From assembly GCF_014395785.1 (NCBI RefSeq), contig NZ_CP060713.1:62001-126000 (forward strand): DNA of 64,000 nucleotides, written 5' to 3'. Under the pieces are notes generated by a model. That model did no database searches, was not told the DNA's origin, and saw only the letters and a program-made list of their open reading frames with translations. Made by a program: the position numbers and the translations under genes. Source of the DNA: Nocardioides mesophilus. Lineage in GTDB: Bacteria > Actinomycetota > Actinomycetes > Propionibacteriales > Nocardioidaceae. This document shows, in pieces, positions 37,902 through 46,660 of the stretch; position 1 is the stretch's first letter; each line of letters starts with the position of its first letter.

Positions 37902-38999
37902 TCACCAGGTGCGGGTCACCTTGGTGAGCTCGCCGGGGTGGTCCAGGTCGACGCCGCGCAGCTCCGCGACCCGACGCGCCAGCAGCTGGCCGGCGACGAC
38001 GGCGGTGATCGGGGTCAGCCAGCCGGGCAGCGCAGCCTCCGGAGGAAGCTCGACGAGCAGCACCGGCGCCGGCGGGCCACCGGGTCCGGCTTCCTGCCCC
38101 ACCGGTCCGGAGGCTTCGACCACGGGCCGGGCCGAGGCGTCGCCCACCACGATGACCGGGGCGCCGCGGCGCCGCAGCTCAGGGAGCAGACCGAGAACGC
38201 TGGCGCTCGCCGGCTCGTCGGGGGCGATGAGGACGGCGGGCGCGTCGGGGCCGACCGCGGCGATCGGCCCGTGCAGGAGGTCGGCCGGCGAGAACGGCAT
38301 CACCAGGGTGCCGGTCAGCTCGGTGAGCTTCAGCGCTGTCTCGTGGGCGGTGGCCAGGTTCACCCCCCGACCGACACAGACGGCGCGGTCGTACGTCGAC
38401 AGCAGACGTGCCGCCGCGTCCACGCCCCTCGTCCCGTCGACGGCTGCGTGCAGCGCCTCGGGCACCCGCCTGACCTCCGCGGCCTCGGAGGGGTCCCGAC
38501 CGGCCAGCGCGTGCGAGAGCAGCGCCACCGCGAGCAGCGAGGTGGTGTAGGTCTTGGTCGCCGCCACCGACCTCTCCGGCTCGGCAGCCAGGGCCAGCAC
38601 GTGCCCGGCCGCGGCGGCGAGCTCGGACCCGGCCTCGTTGGTCACCGCCAGGGTGGGCCTGCCGTCGGCTCTGGCGGTCTCGACGAAGCGGACGATGTCG
38701 GGCGAGGAGCCGGACTGGGAGATCGCCACCACCGAGTGGTGGCGCAGCTCGAGGCGCCGGCCGTAGACGCTGACCAGGCTGGGCGTGGCGAGCGCGACCG
38801 GCAGCCCGTGCCGCAGCCCCCAGAGGTACTGCGCGTAGCGGGCGGCGTTGTCGGAGGTGCCGCGAGCGACGATCACGACCCCCGCCGTGCCCGGCCCGCG
38901 GACCACGGCGGCCAGCTCGTCGAGGAGCGGCCACGCCTGGGTGAGCAGCCGGGCCGCCGCCTCGGGTTGCTCGTGCATCTCGTCCTCGAGCCGGGTCAT
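37902..38999 (-). CDS. SIS-domain sugar isomerase/deaminase (GlmS/AgaS-like)
   Basis: A 365-residue protein with two SIS domains, as in the isomerase half of GlmS. The sugar-phosphate loops are VARGTSDNAARYAQYL (about residues 44-59) and ISQSGSSPDIV (about 93-103). The second domain contains GRGVNLATAHETALKLTEL. No glutaminase domain is present. In the cluster it follows NagA with a 4-base overlap, so it most likely deaminates or isomerises glucosamine-6-phosphate to fructose-6-phosphate in place of NagB. That role is inferred from context. It is the last gene of the recycling cluster; 79 bases separate it from coaE. Confidence 0.87.
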   Translation of the reverse strand: MTRLEDEMHEQPEAAARLLTQAWPLLDELAAVVRGPGTAGVVIVARGTSDNAARYAQYLWGLRHGLPVALATPSLVSVYGRRLELRHHSVVAISQSGSSPDIVRFVETARADGRPTLAVTNEAGSELAAAAGHVLALAAEPERSVAATKTYTTSLLAVALLSHALAGRDPSEAAEVRRVPEALHAAVDGTRGVDAAARLLSTYDRAVCVGRGVNLATAHETALKLTELTGTLVMPFSPADLLHGPIAAVGPDAPAVLIAPDEPASASVLGLLPELRRRGAPVIVVGDASARPVVEASGPVGQEAGPGGPPAPVLLVELPPEAALPGWLTPITAVVAGQLLARRVAELRGVDLDHPGELTKVTRTW

Positions 39000-40135
39000 C
39001 CGGCTGCTCCCACGAGGTCGGCTTCCACGGGGATGCCTCCGAGGAGGGTCTGCACGACCGTCAGGTCCTCGGCGTCGAGCACGACCACGTCCGCACGCGC
39101 CGAAGGACGGAGCCGCCCGATGTCGTCCCGACCGAGCAGCCGGGCCGGGGCCTCGGTCACCGCGACCAGTGCCTCGACGGGATCGGCGCCCAGCGCGCAG
39201 GCGTTGCGGACGGCGGCGTCCAGGGTGAGCGCGGACCCGGCGAGGGCCCCCTGCCCGTTGCGCACGGCGCCGCCACGCACCTCGACCGGGAGGCCGGCCA
39301 GCGCGTAGGTGCCGTCGTCGAGAGCAGCCGCCGCGGTGGCGTCGGTCACCATCACCACCCGGCCGCGACCGGCGGCCCAGGCGACCCGGACGGCGTCGTC
39401 GGCGAGGTGGTGCCCGTCGATGACCAGCTGGAGGACCACGTCGGGCCGGGCCAGCGCCGCCCCGGGCAGGCCGGGCTCGCGGTGGTGCAGCGGGCTCATC
39501 GCGTTGAAGAGGTGGGTGACGGTGCGCGCCCCGGCGGCGAAGCCGGCGTGCGCCTGGGCCGCGGTCGCATCGGAGTGGCCGAGCGAGACCAGGACCCCGG
39601 CGGCGCTCAGGTCACGGACCAGGTCCAGGGCGCCGGGCAGCTCGGGGGCCAGCGTGACCGCGACGACCGGGGCCCGGTCCCGCCACCGCCGCAGCAGCTC
39701 GGGGTCGGGATCGCGCCGGTGCTCCGCGGCGTGGGTGCCGAGCCGGCGCGCGGAGAGGAACGGCCCCTCCAGGTGCACCCCGAGGGGCCGGGAGCCGGCC
39801 GGGTCGCCGGGACCGGCGAGGACCCCGGCCAGCACGTCGAGCGCCCGGTCGGTCTCGGCCGGGGAGGCGGTGATCAAGGTGGGCAGCCAGGACGTGACCC
39901 CGTGGGCGGCCAGGCGCCGTGAGACGTGGGCGATCCCGTCCTCGTCGGCGCCCATCACGTCGACCCCGGCGAAGCCGTTGACCTGCAGGTCCACGAAGCC
40001 GGGCGCCGCGAGACGCCCCCCGGCCGCCGGAGCGAGCCCGACCCTGGTGATCTCGTCGTCCTCGATCTCCACGTCACCGGGCGTCAGGACCCCCTCGACG
40101 AGGGCGGCCGACACCCCGAGTCTTCTGGTCGTCAT
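38996..40135 (-). CDS. nagA: N-acetylglucosamine-6-phosphate deacetylase
   Basis: Removes acetate from GlcNAc-6-phosphate, giving glucosamine-6-phosphate. It has 379 residues in an amidohydrolase fold. APGFVDLQVNGFAGVDVM (about residues 44-61) has Gln where many homologs have His, a common variant. Metal and substrate ligands are in HLEGPFLS, LGHSDAT, THLFNAMSPLHHREPG and VTDAT. The ATG at 40135 shares one base with the anmK stop (TGATG). The last four bases overlap the SIS gene. In this sequence the reading frame upstream stays open through anmK to the MurQ fusion because the latter has lost its stop. Confidence 0.93.
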   Translation of the reverse strand: MTTRRLGVSAALVEGVLTPGDVEIEDDEITRVGLAPAAGGRLAAPGFVDLQVNGFAGVDVMGADEDGIAHVSRRLAAHGVTSWLPTLITASPAETDRALDVLAGVLAGPGDPAGSRPLGVHLEGPFLSARRLGTHAAEHRRDPDPELLRRWRDRAPVVAVTLAPELPGALDLVRDLSAAGVLVSLGHSDATAAQAHAGFAAGARTVTHLFNAMSPLHHREPGLPGAALARPDVVLQLVIDGHHLADDAVRVAWAAGRGRVVMVTDATAAAALDDGTYALAGLPVEVRGGAVRNGQGALAGSALTLDAAVRNACALGADPVEALVAVTEAPARLLGRDDIGRLRPSARADVVVLDAEDLTVVQTLLGGIPVEADLVGAAG

Positions 40136-41331
40136 CAGTGCACCTTCCTCGTCGAGACCCGGAGCGCACCGGGTCCTTGTGCCGCCGGCTCCGGGAGACG
40201 CAGGGGGTGGTCCCCCGGACTGATCCGGCCGAGCACGCGGGACACCGGGGCGCCGGTGGCCGGGGACGCCCCGGCGACGCCGTGCCACGTCAGGAACCCC
40301 AGGACGGCCCACATCACGCCTTCCTTGGCGTGGGCGGGCAGGCCGAGGTCGTCGCTGGGACGCACTCGCGCGGGCCCGAGATGCCGCACGAGCGCGTCCC
40401 AGAGGGCGGGGTTGCGGACCCCGCCGCCGGAGGCCACCACCTCGGTGACCGCGAACGGCTCCAGAGCCGCCGCGACGGTGCGGGCGGTGAGCTCGGTCAG
40501 CGTGGCCAGCAGGTCGTCGGAGGACACCGGCCCGGACGCGGTGAGGACGGAGTCGAGCCAGGTCGCGGAGAAGGTCTCGCGCCCGGTGGACACCGGCGGC
40601 GTCGCGCCGAAGTGCGGGTGGGCGAGGAGCCGCTCGAGCAGCGGCGCCGAGACCTTCCCGCGCCGGGCCATCGCACCGTCGAGGTCGCAGCGCAGCGCGC
40701 CGCCGGAGGCCCGGGCGGCGGCCACGTCGAGCAGGCAGTTGGCCGGGCCGGTGTCCCAGGCGAGCAGCGGTCGACCGGGGGCGAGCACGCTGACGTTGGC
40801 GATGCCGCCGAGGTTGAGCGCGGCCACCGGCCCGTGCCGGTCGGCGAGGTCGCGCAGCCACAGCTCGTCGAAGCGGCCGACGAGCGGGGCGCCGTGACCG
40901 CCGGCGGTGACGTCGCGGGCACGCAGGTCGGAGACCACGGGCAGCCCGGTGGCTTCGACCACCCACGCCGGCTGGCCGACCTGCAGGGTGCCGAGGCAGA
41001 CGCCGTCGCGCACCTCGTGGTGCACGGTCTGTCCGGGCGAGACGACCAGGTCGGGTCGGCGGCCGGTCAGGGCTTCGACCCGGTCGGCGGCCGTCGCCGC
41101 TGCCGCACCGATCGCCCGGCCGACCTCGTTGTCGAGCGCGCAGAGCTCGGCGGCGGTGGTGGTGGCCGGCGGGAGCACGGCGAGCAGCCGGTCGGCGAGG
41201 CCCTCCGGCCACCCGACGCTCGCCGAGTCGAGGACCTCGACGCTCAGGTCGTCGGCGGCCGGCTCGACCTCCACGGCCGTGACGTCGAGGCCGTCGGCGG
41301 AGGTGCCGGAGGCGACGGACAGCACGATCAC
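40135..41331 (-). CDS. anmK: anhydro-N-acetylmuramic acid kinase
   Basis: Opens and phosphorylates 1,6-anhydro-MurNAc, the product of lytic transglycosylases, to MurNAc-6-phosphate. It has 398 residues of the ASKHA fold. The start has the typical phosphate loop VASGTSADGLDVTAVE (about residues 6-21). VVSPGQTVHHEV, LNLGGIANVSVL and AWDTGPANCLLD follow in the usual order, and VASGGGVRNPALWDAL closes the second domain. The GTG at 41331 has GGGGGAG six bases upstream and overlaps the expected MurQ stop (GTGA). Its presence implies that the organism recovers anhydro-muropeptides. Confidence 0.93.
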   Translation of the reverse strand: MIVLSVASGTSADGLDVTAVEVEPAADDLSVEVLDSASVGWPEGLADRLLAVLPPATTTAAELCALDNEVGRAIGAAAATAADRVEALTGRRPDLVVSPGQTVHHEVRDGVCLGTLQVGQPAWVVEATGLPVVSDLRARDVTAGGHGAPLVGRFDELWLRDLADRHGPVAALNLGGIANVSVLAPGRPLLAWDTGPANCLLDVAAARASGGALRCDLDGAMARRGKVSAPLLERLLAHPHFGATPPVSTGRETFSATWLDSVLTASGPVSSDDLLATLTELTARTVAAALEPFAVTEVVASGGGVRNPALWDALVRHLGPARVRPSDDLGLPAHAKEGVMWAVLGFLTWHGVAGASPATGAPVSRVLGRISPGDHPLRLPEPAAQGPGALRVSTRKVH

Positions 41332-43321
41332 GGGCGCTCCCCCGAGCGGCCGCGAGCGAAGCCCGGGCCCGGCCACCGGCCGCGTCGAGCAGCACCCGGG
41401 CCCGGTCGACGTCCACCTCGCCCAGCAGCGCCACCAGGGCGGTCTTGGTGCGCCAGCCGGACTGCTCGAGCACCTCGGCGGCACGCTCGTCGTCGACCCC
41501 GGTGGCCTCGCGCAGCATCCGGCGGGCGCGGCGGCGCAGCTTCTCGTTGGAGGCGGTCACGTCGACCATCCAGGCGCCGTAGGTCTTGCCGTGCCCGACC
41601 ATCGCCCCCGTCGAGAGCACGTTGAGGGCCACCTTCTGGGCGGTGCCGGCCTTCAGCCGCGTCGAGCCGGAGAGCACCTCCGGGCCGGTGAGCAGCTCGA
41701 CGGGCACGTCGGCGGCCGCGGCAGCCGGGCTGCCCGGGTTGTTCACGATCGCCACCGTGCGGCAGCCCGCGGCACGGGCATGGGCCAGCGCTGCCAGGAC
41801 GTACGGCGTCCGGCCGGACGCGCTGATCCCGACCACGAGGTCCTGCGGGGCGAGCCCGAGGGCGGCGACGTCGCGGGACCCGGCGGCGGCGTCGTCCTCG
41901 GCACCCTCGACCGCGCGGGCCGAAGCCTCTCCCCCGCCGGCGAGCACCGCGACCACCTGGTCCGGCGAGGTGCCGAAGGTCGGCGGGCACTCGGCGGCGT
42001 CGAGGGCGGCGAGGCGGCCGGGGGTGCCCGCGCCGACGTAGACGATCCGGCCGCCGGCGTCGAGCGTCGCGGTCGCCAGGGTGATCGCCTCGGCCAGCGC
42101 GTCGGCAGCGGCGGCGACCGCGGCCGGCACCGTCGCCTCGGCGGCCAGCAGCTCGGCGACCACCGCCGCCGGGGGGCGCTGGTCGAGGTCGTCGAGGTCG
42201 CGGCGGACCTGCTCGGTCGCGAGCAGGTCCACGTCGACGTCGGCGGCCGAGGTGCTGCCGGGGGTACCGGGGATGCCGGTCGCCGTGTGGGTGGCGGCGC
42301 CGGTCGCGGTCTGGGTGGCGGTGTGGGTGGCGGCGCCGGTCGCGGTATGGGTGGCGGTGCCGGTCGCGGTGCCGGTGTTGGCGGTGCTGCCGGTGCCGGC
42401 CCGGGCCGGCCGCCGCAGCAGCCGGGACTCGTGCGGCAGGTCGTCACGGCCGGCGAGCAGCAGCGCACCGTCGAGCGAGGTGCCCTGCGCGGGCACCACC
42501 TCGCAGTGCGCGGGCAGCAGCGCACCCCACCGCTGCACGAGCAGCGGCGCGGCCGCCAGCCCGCCGACGACGCAGACCGGAACGGGGGTCCCGGAAGGCT
42601 GTGCGGCCGCGACGACGAGGTCCGCCCAGGCGGATGCCGCGTCCTCGACGATGCCGACCGCCAACGCGTCGCCGGCGTCCGCGGCCGCGAGCACGTCGGG
42701 GGCGAAGGAGGCCAGCGTCCGGGCCGGCGCCCCGCCCGCCGCCACCGTGCGGGGCAGCAGCCGCAGGTCGCCGAAGCGCTCCGCTGCGGCGTGCGCGAGG
42801 GTGGTGTCGGTGCCGCGGCCGTCGAGCCGGCGCAGCGCGGCTCGTAGCCCCTGCCGGCCGATCCACGCGCCGCTGCCCTCGTCGCCGAGCCACGGTCCCC
42901 ACCCGTCGACCTGGCGCAGGCCACCGTCCGCGGAGAGCCCGAGCGCGACCGACCCGGTGCCCACCGCGAGCACCGTGCCGGGCCGTCCGGTCAGGGCGCC
43001 GGCGTGCGCGGTCACCGAGTCCGAGGTGACCGCGATCGTGGCCCCGGGCAGCCACTCGCCCAGGCGCTCGGCCAGCGCAGCGGTGGCGTCCGGCGCGGCC
43101 TCCGCACCGGCCGCGCCGACCACCAGAGCGGCGAGCACCGCCGGGTCGGGCAGCGCCCGGGCGAGGACGGCCGAGACCGCCTCGAACGCGGCGTCGACCC
43201 CGCCGGCCTCGGCCAGACCCGGCGCGCCCGGGCCCTCGACGGGCGGGCGGGGTGCGTCGGCCTCCTGGACCAGGACCCGGCAGCCGGTCTTGCCCAGGTC
43301 CACGCCGGCCAGGGGGTTCAT
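41328..43321 (-). CDS. murQ: amino-sugar kinase (BadF/BadG, MurK/NagK-like) fused to MurQ etherase; 3' frameshift
   Basis: Residues 1-300 are an ASKHA kinase (GVDLGKTGCRVLV, AVGTGSVALG, WLGDEGSGAWIGR) resembling GlcNAc kinases and clostridial MurK, which phosphorylates MurNAc and GlcNAc. Residues about 345-660 are MurQ (VGAGTPGRLAALDAAECPP, VEGAEDDAAAG, ISASGRTPYVLAAL), which converts MurNAc-6-phosphate to GlcNAc-6-phosphate and lactate. A Thr/Ala-rich linker joins them. In the given sequence no stop follows MurQ: the frame stays open to 38996. Adding one G to the G5 run at 41339-41343 gives ...SLAAARGERP and a TGA overlapping the anmK GTG, so I place the end at 41328. The ATG at 43321 overlaps the nagZ stop (ATGA). 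Confidence 0.87.
42275..42370 (-). repeat. 24-bp tandem repeat encoding the kinase-MurQ linker
   Basis: Units GCCGGTCGCGGTNTGGGTGGCGG occur at 42275-42298, 42299-42322 and 42335-42358, with a half unit at 42323-42334 and a partial copy from 42359. On the coding strand they specify Thr/Ala-rich, His/Gly-spaced repeats (TATHTATGAATHTAT pattern). Unit length is a multiple of three, so copy-number changes keep the frame. Confidence 0.75.
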
Positions 43322-44775
43322 CGGGTCTCCTCGAGGATCAGGTCGGCGGCGGCTCGCGCGGTGGCGCGGCCACCCCCGTGGGTGTGCACGGTGTGGTCGC
43401 CGGGATCCGACGCGCCGGCCGGGCCGCCGTACACCACGACGCTGTCGGGGCGCTCGTCGAGCACCGCGCGCACGGTGTCGACCGCCTCCGCGTCGAGCCG
43501 ACCGTCGACGACCACCACGACCCGGCGCCCGTCCGCGGCGACCCCGCGGGCCCGCGTCGCGTCGGCGTCGGCGACCACCGGCCACGACGGCCGCCTGGCC
43601 GTGAGCTCGGCGACCAGCGCGGACTCCCGCCGGCCGGCGGCGAAGCCGACCGCGGTGCGCGGCACCAGGACGACGGCGTCGTCGCGTACGCCGACCTCGC
43701 CGCGCACCTGCAGCGCGCAACGGGCAGCGGAGACCCCGAGGTCCGCGGGCTGGGGGGTGCGGGGTCGGCCGGCCTGCTGCGCGGCCCAGGCGCCGAGCGC
43801 CGCGACGCGGCCGGACGCCTCCTCGAGCCGCTCGCGGGTCAGCCTGCCTCCCGCCACGGCCGCGACCACGGCGGCGACCACCTCCTCGACGGCGGCCTCG
43901 TCGTCGTAGGGGTCGGGGAAGTCGGGGTTGCCGATGCAGAGCAGGTCGACGCCCGCCTCGAGCGCCCGCACCGCCCCCTCGGCCCGGCCGACGCCGTGCG
44001 AGATCGCCCTCATGTCCAGCGCGTCGCTGACGATCACGCCGTCGTAGTCGAGCTCCTCACGCAGCAGCCGCAGCACAGGTGCACTCATCGTGGCAGGGAC
44101 CGCGTCGAGCGCCGTGAGGACGACGTGCGCGGTCATCACGCAGCGGGTGCCGGCCCCGACCGCGGCCGTGAACGGCGGCAGGTCGCGGCGCCGCCAGGTG
44201 GCCTCGTCGACCTCGATCACCGGCAGCGCGACGTGGGAGTCGGTGCGTGTCGCGCCGTGCCCGGGGAAGTGCTTCGCGCAGGCGGCCACTCCCGCCGCCT
44301 GCAGGCCCTCGACGAACTGCGCGCCGTGCCGCGCCACCAGGGCGGGGTCGGCGCCGAACGAGCGCACCCCGATCACGGGGTTGTCCGGCTCGGAGGCCAC
44401 GTCGACGACGGGGGCCGCGACCACGTCGATCCCGGCGGCCCGGGCGGCCGCGCCGAGACCCCGCGCCACGTCGTACGTCGTCCGCGGGTCGTCGAGCGCG
44501 CCGAGCGTGCCGTGGCCCGGCCACGACGAGCCGGTGGCCGACTCCATCCGGGTGACGGTGCCGCCCTCCTCGTCGGAGGCGACCAGCACCCCGGCCCGTC
44601 GCGCGTGCAGCTCGTCGGTGAGTCTGCGCAGCTGCGCGGGGTCGACCACGTTCTGCCCGAACAGGCAGACGCCGGCCAGCCCACGGTCCAGCCAGTCCAG
44701 CAGCCAGTCGGGGGCGGACGCCGATGAGAAGCCGGGCAGCAGCACCGAGGCGGCCAGGCGTTCCAGCGCGGTCAT
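43318..44775 (-). CDS. nagZ: beta-N-acetylhexosaminidase, GH3 (NagZ)
   Basis: This GH3 enzyme cleaves GlcNAc from GlcNAc-(anhydro)MurNAc disaccharides or peptides. It has 485 residues. KHFPGHGATRTDSH (168-181) carries the Asp179-His181 acid/base dyad and VIVSDALDM has the nucleophile Asp251. After the TIM barrel (about residues 1-330) comes a C-terminal domain of about 150 residues that is shorter than in two-domain plant-type GH3 enzymes. No signal peptide is seen, so action is expected in the cytosol after import. It overlaps both neighbours by four bases. Confidence 0.93.
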   Translation of the reverse strand: MTALERLAASVLLPGFSSASAPDWLLDWLDRGLAGVCLFGQNVVDPAQLRRLTDELHARRAGVLVASDEEGGTVTRMESATGSSWPGHGTLGALDDPRTTYDVARGLGAAARAAGIDVVAAPVVDVASEPDNPVIGVRSFGADPALVARHGAQFVEGLQAAGVAACAKHFPGHGATRTDSHVALPVIEVDEATWRRRDLPPFTAAVGAGTRCVMTAHVVLTALDAVPATMSAPVLRLLREELDYDGVIVSDALDMRAISHGVGRAEGAVRALEAGVDLLCIGNPDFPDPYDDEAAVEEVVAAVVAAVAGGRLTRERLEEASGRVAALGAWAAQQAGRPRTPQPADLGVSAARCALQVRGEVGVRDDAVVLVPRTAVGFAAGRRESALVAELTARRPSWPVVADADATRARGVAADGRRVVVVVDGRLDAEAVDTVRAVLDERPDSVVVYGGPAGASDPGDHTVHTHGGGRATARAAADLILEETR

Positions 44776-45668
44776 CCCTTCACCGCGCCCGCGACCAGCC
44801 CGGAGCTCAGCCGGCGCTGCACCAGGATGAAGAAGATCATCACCGGCAGCGTGATCAGGGTGGAGCCGGCCATCACCGCACCCCAGTCGGTGCCGTACTG
44901 GGTGAAGAACTGCCGCAGGCCGGCGGCCACGGTGTAGGAGTCCTGGTCGTTCATGAAGGTGATCGCGAAGACGAACTCGTTCCAGGCGGTGATGAAGGAG
45001 AACACGCTGGTGGCGACCAGGCCGGGGGCGCACAGCGGCAGCAGCACCGACCAGAACATCCGTGGCCAGGACGCGCCGTCGACGTACGCCGCCTCCTCGA
45101 CCTCCTTGGGGATCGCCGCCGCGAAGCCGCGCATCATCCAGATCGCGAACGGCAGCGAGAACGCCACGTAGACGATCACCAGGCCGAGCAGGTGGTTGAG
45201 CATGCCGAGGTTCTTGGCCTGGATGAACAGCGGGATCACCAGCGCCTCCATCGGCACCATCTGGATGACCAGCACCATCACCAGCAGCGCCGTGCGGAAC
45301 CGGAAGACGAAGCGGGCCACCGCGACAGCCGCGAGCAGCGCCAGCAGGCTGCTGACCACCACCGTGGACAGCGCGACGAACAGCGAGTTGACGAGATAGG
45401 TCGTGAACCCGCCCTCGTCGAGCACGAAGCGGAAGTTGTCCCAGGTCAGGTCGGTCGGCAGCAGCGAGGTGGAGCCGTCGTTGGCGCGCGCATCGACCGC
45501 GGTGGTCAGCATCACCAGCACCGGGAACAGGCTGAACGCCAGCACGGCCGCGCAGCCCAGGGCGACCAGGACCCGCGACCCGCCGCGGCGTCGACCCCGC
45601 CTCGGGGCAGCACGGCGCCCAGACGGTGGCTGGGGAGTGAGCGTCTGGGGCGCGGTCAGCTGGCTCAC
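44772..45668 (-). CDS. carbohydrate ABC transporter permease (MalG type)
   Basis: A 298-residue permease with six expected membrane helices after a basic N-terminal tail (about residues 15-30). The EAA loop is EVEEAAYVDGASWPRMFWSV, followed by LLPLCAPGL, the contact site for the ATPase. It ends QRRLSSGLVAGAVKG, the usual CUT1 permease tail. The GTG at 45668 overlaps the stop of the MalF-type gene (GTGA). It works with the upstream permease and binding protein. No ATPase gene occurs in the cluster. Confidence 0.92.
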   Translation of the reverse strand: MSQLTAPQTLTPQPPSGRRAAPRRGRRRGGSRVLVALGCAAVLAFSLFPVLVMLTTAVDARANDGSTSLLPTDLTWDNFRFVLDEGGFTTYLVNSLFVALSTVVVSSLLALLAAVAVARFVFRFRTALLVMVLVIQMVPMEALVIPLFIQAKNLGMLNHLLGLVIVYVAFSLPFAIWMMRGFAAAIPKEVEEAAYVDGASWPRMFWSVLLPLCAPGLVATSVFSFITAWNEFVFAITFMNDQDSYTVAAGLRQFFTQYGTDWGAVMAGSTLITLPVMIFFILVQRRLSSGLVAGAVKG

Positions 45669-46651
45669 AGCTCCTCCTGACGGAACAGCGTCCGCAGGTA
45701 CACCGCGGTGATCACCAGCAGCAGGGCCGTGAGCAGGACCGCGATGGCGGCGCCGAGCCCGTACCTGTTCTGGGAGATGGCGGTGATGTAGGACCAGGTG
45801 CCGAGGTTGAGCACGTCCCGGTTGGTGCCGGAGCCTCCCGGCATCAGGTAGATCTGCGTGAACACCTTGAAGTCCCAGATCGTCGACAGGATCGTCACCA
45901 CTGCGAACACCGGCTTGAGCAGCGGCACGGTGACCGACCAGAACCGCCGCCACGCACCGGCGCCGTCGAGCTCGGCGGCCTCCATCAGCTCCTGCGGCAG
46001 CGTCATGAGTGCCGCGAGCACGGTCACCGCCACGAACGGGAACCCGTGGTGCACGACGTTGAGGGTGGCGATCGCGTAGAAGGGCAGCCGTTCGGTGAAC
46101 CAGTTGGTGGTGTCGGGGTCGACCAGACCGAGCGTGCTCAGTCCGCGCATCACCATGCCGCTGCGCGGGTCGAACAGGAGCACCCACACGTAGGTGCCGG
46201 TGACCGCCGGCATCGCCCAGGCCACCATGATCGCGCTGGTCAGCACGCCACGGGTCCAGACGCCGACCCGGGCCAGGAGGAGCGCGACGAGCGTGCCCAG
46301 CCCCACCGTGAGGACCACGTTGACCACGGCGAACACGACCGTGTTCGGCAACGCCACCTTCCACAGCAGCGGGTCGGTGAGCAGCTCGGCGAAGTTGTCC
46401 AACCCGACCCACTGGCTCTCCCCGGTGACCAGCTGCCGGAGGCCGAAGTCCTGCAGCGACAGCACCAGGACCCGGTAGAGCGGGTAGAGCAGCAGCCCGC
46501 CGAGCACGGCGAGGGCCGGGGCCAGCAGCAGCCACGGCAGCCAGCGGGGGGTGAGGCCCGTCCCGCGCCGGGGACCGGGCCCCGCCGGCCGACGGGCGCC
46601 GGTGCGGCGCTCCTCGTCGGCCGGCGGGACGGACGCGATCGTCGACGTCAT
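45665..46651 (-). CDS. carbohydrate ABC transporter permease (MalF type)
   Basis: A 328-residue CUT1-family permease with six membrane helices after a disordered Pro/Arg-rich tail of about 35 residues. The EAA loop is ELMEAAELDGAGAWRRFWSV, followed by PLLKPVF. It ends AVYLRTLFRQEEL. It forms the translocation channel with the MalG-type partner. Its start lies nine bases after the binding-protein stop and its end overlaps the next gene by four bases. Confidence 0.92.
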   Translation of the reverse strand: MTSTIASVPPADEERRTGARRPAGPGPRRGTGLTPRWLPWLLLAPALAVLGGLLLYPLYRVLVLSLQDFGLRQLVTGESQWVGLDNFAELLTDPLLWKVALPNTVVFAVVNVVLTVGLGTLVALLLARVGVWTRGVLTSAIMVAWAMPAVTGTYVWVLLFDPRSGMVMRGLSTLGLVDPDTTNWFTERLPFYAIATLNVVHHGFPFVAVTVLAALMTLPQELMEAAELDGAGAWRRFWSVTVPLLKPVFAVVTILSTIWDFKVFTQIYLMPGGSGTNRDVLNLGTWSYITAISQNRYGLGAAIAVLLTALLLVITAVYLRTLFRQEEL

Positions 46652-46660
46652 CGGGCCGGC

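Noticed and set aside
42275-42370. Possible CRISPR-like repeats
   Set aside because: Units are directly adjacent without spacers and lie in frame inside a coding sequence.
38996-43720. A single 1574-codon open frame covering the murQ fusion, anmK and nagA
   Set aside because: The middle part is Arg/Pro/Gly-rich and overlaps the clear AnmK protein in another frame. It results from a lost stop codon, not from a real giant protein.
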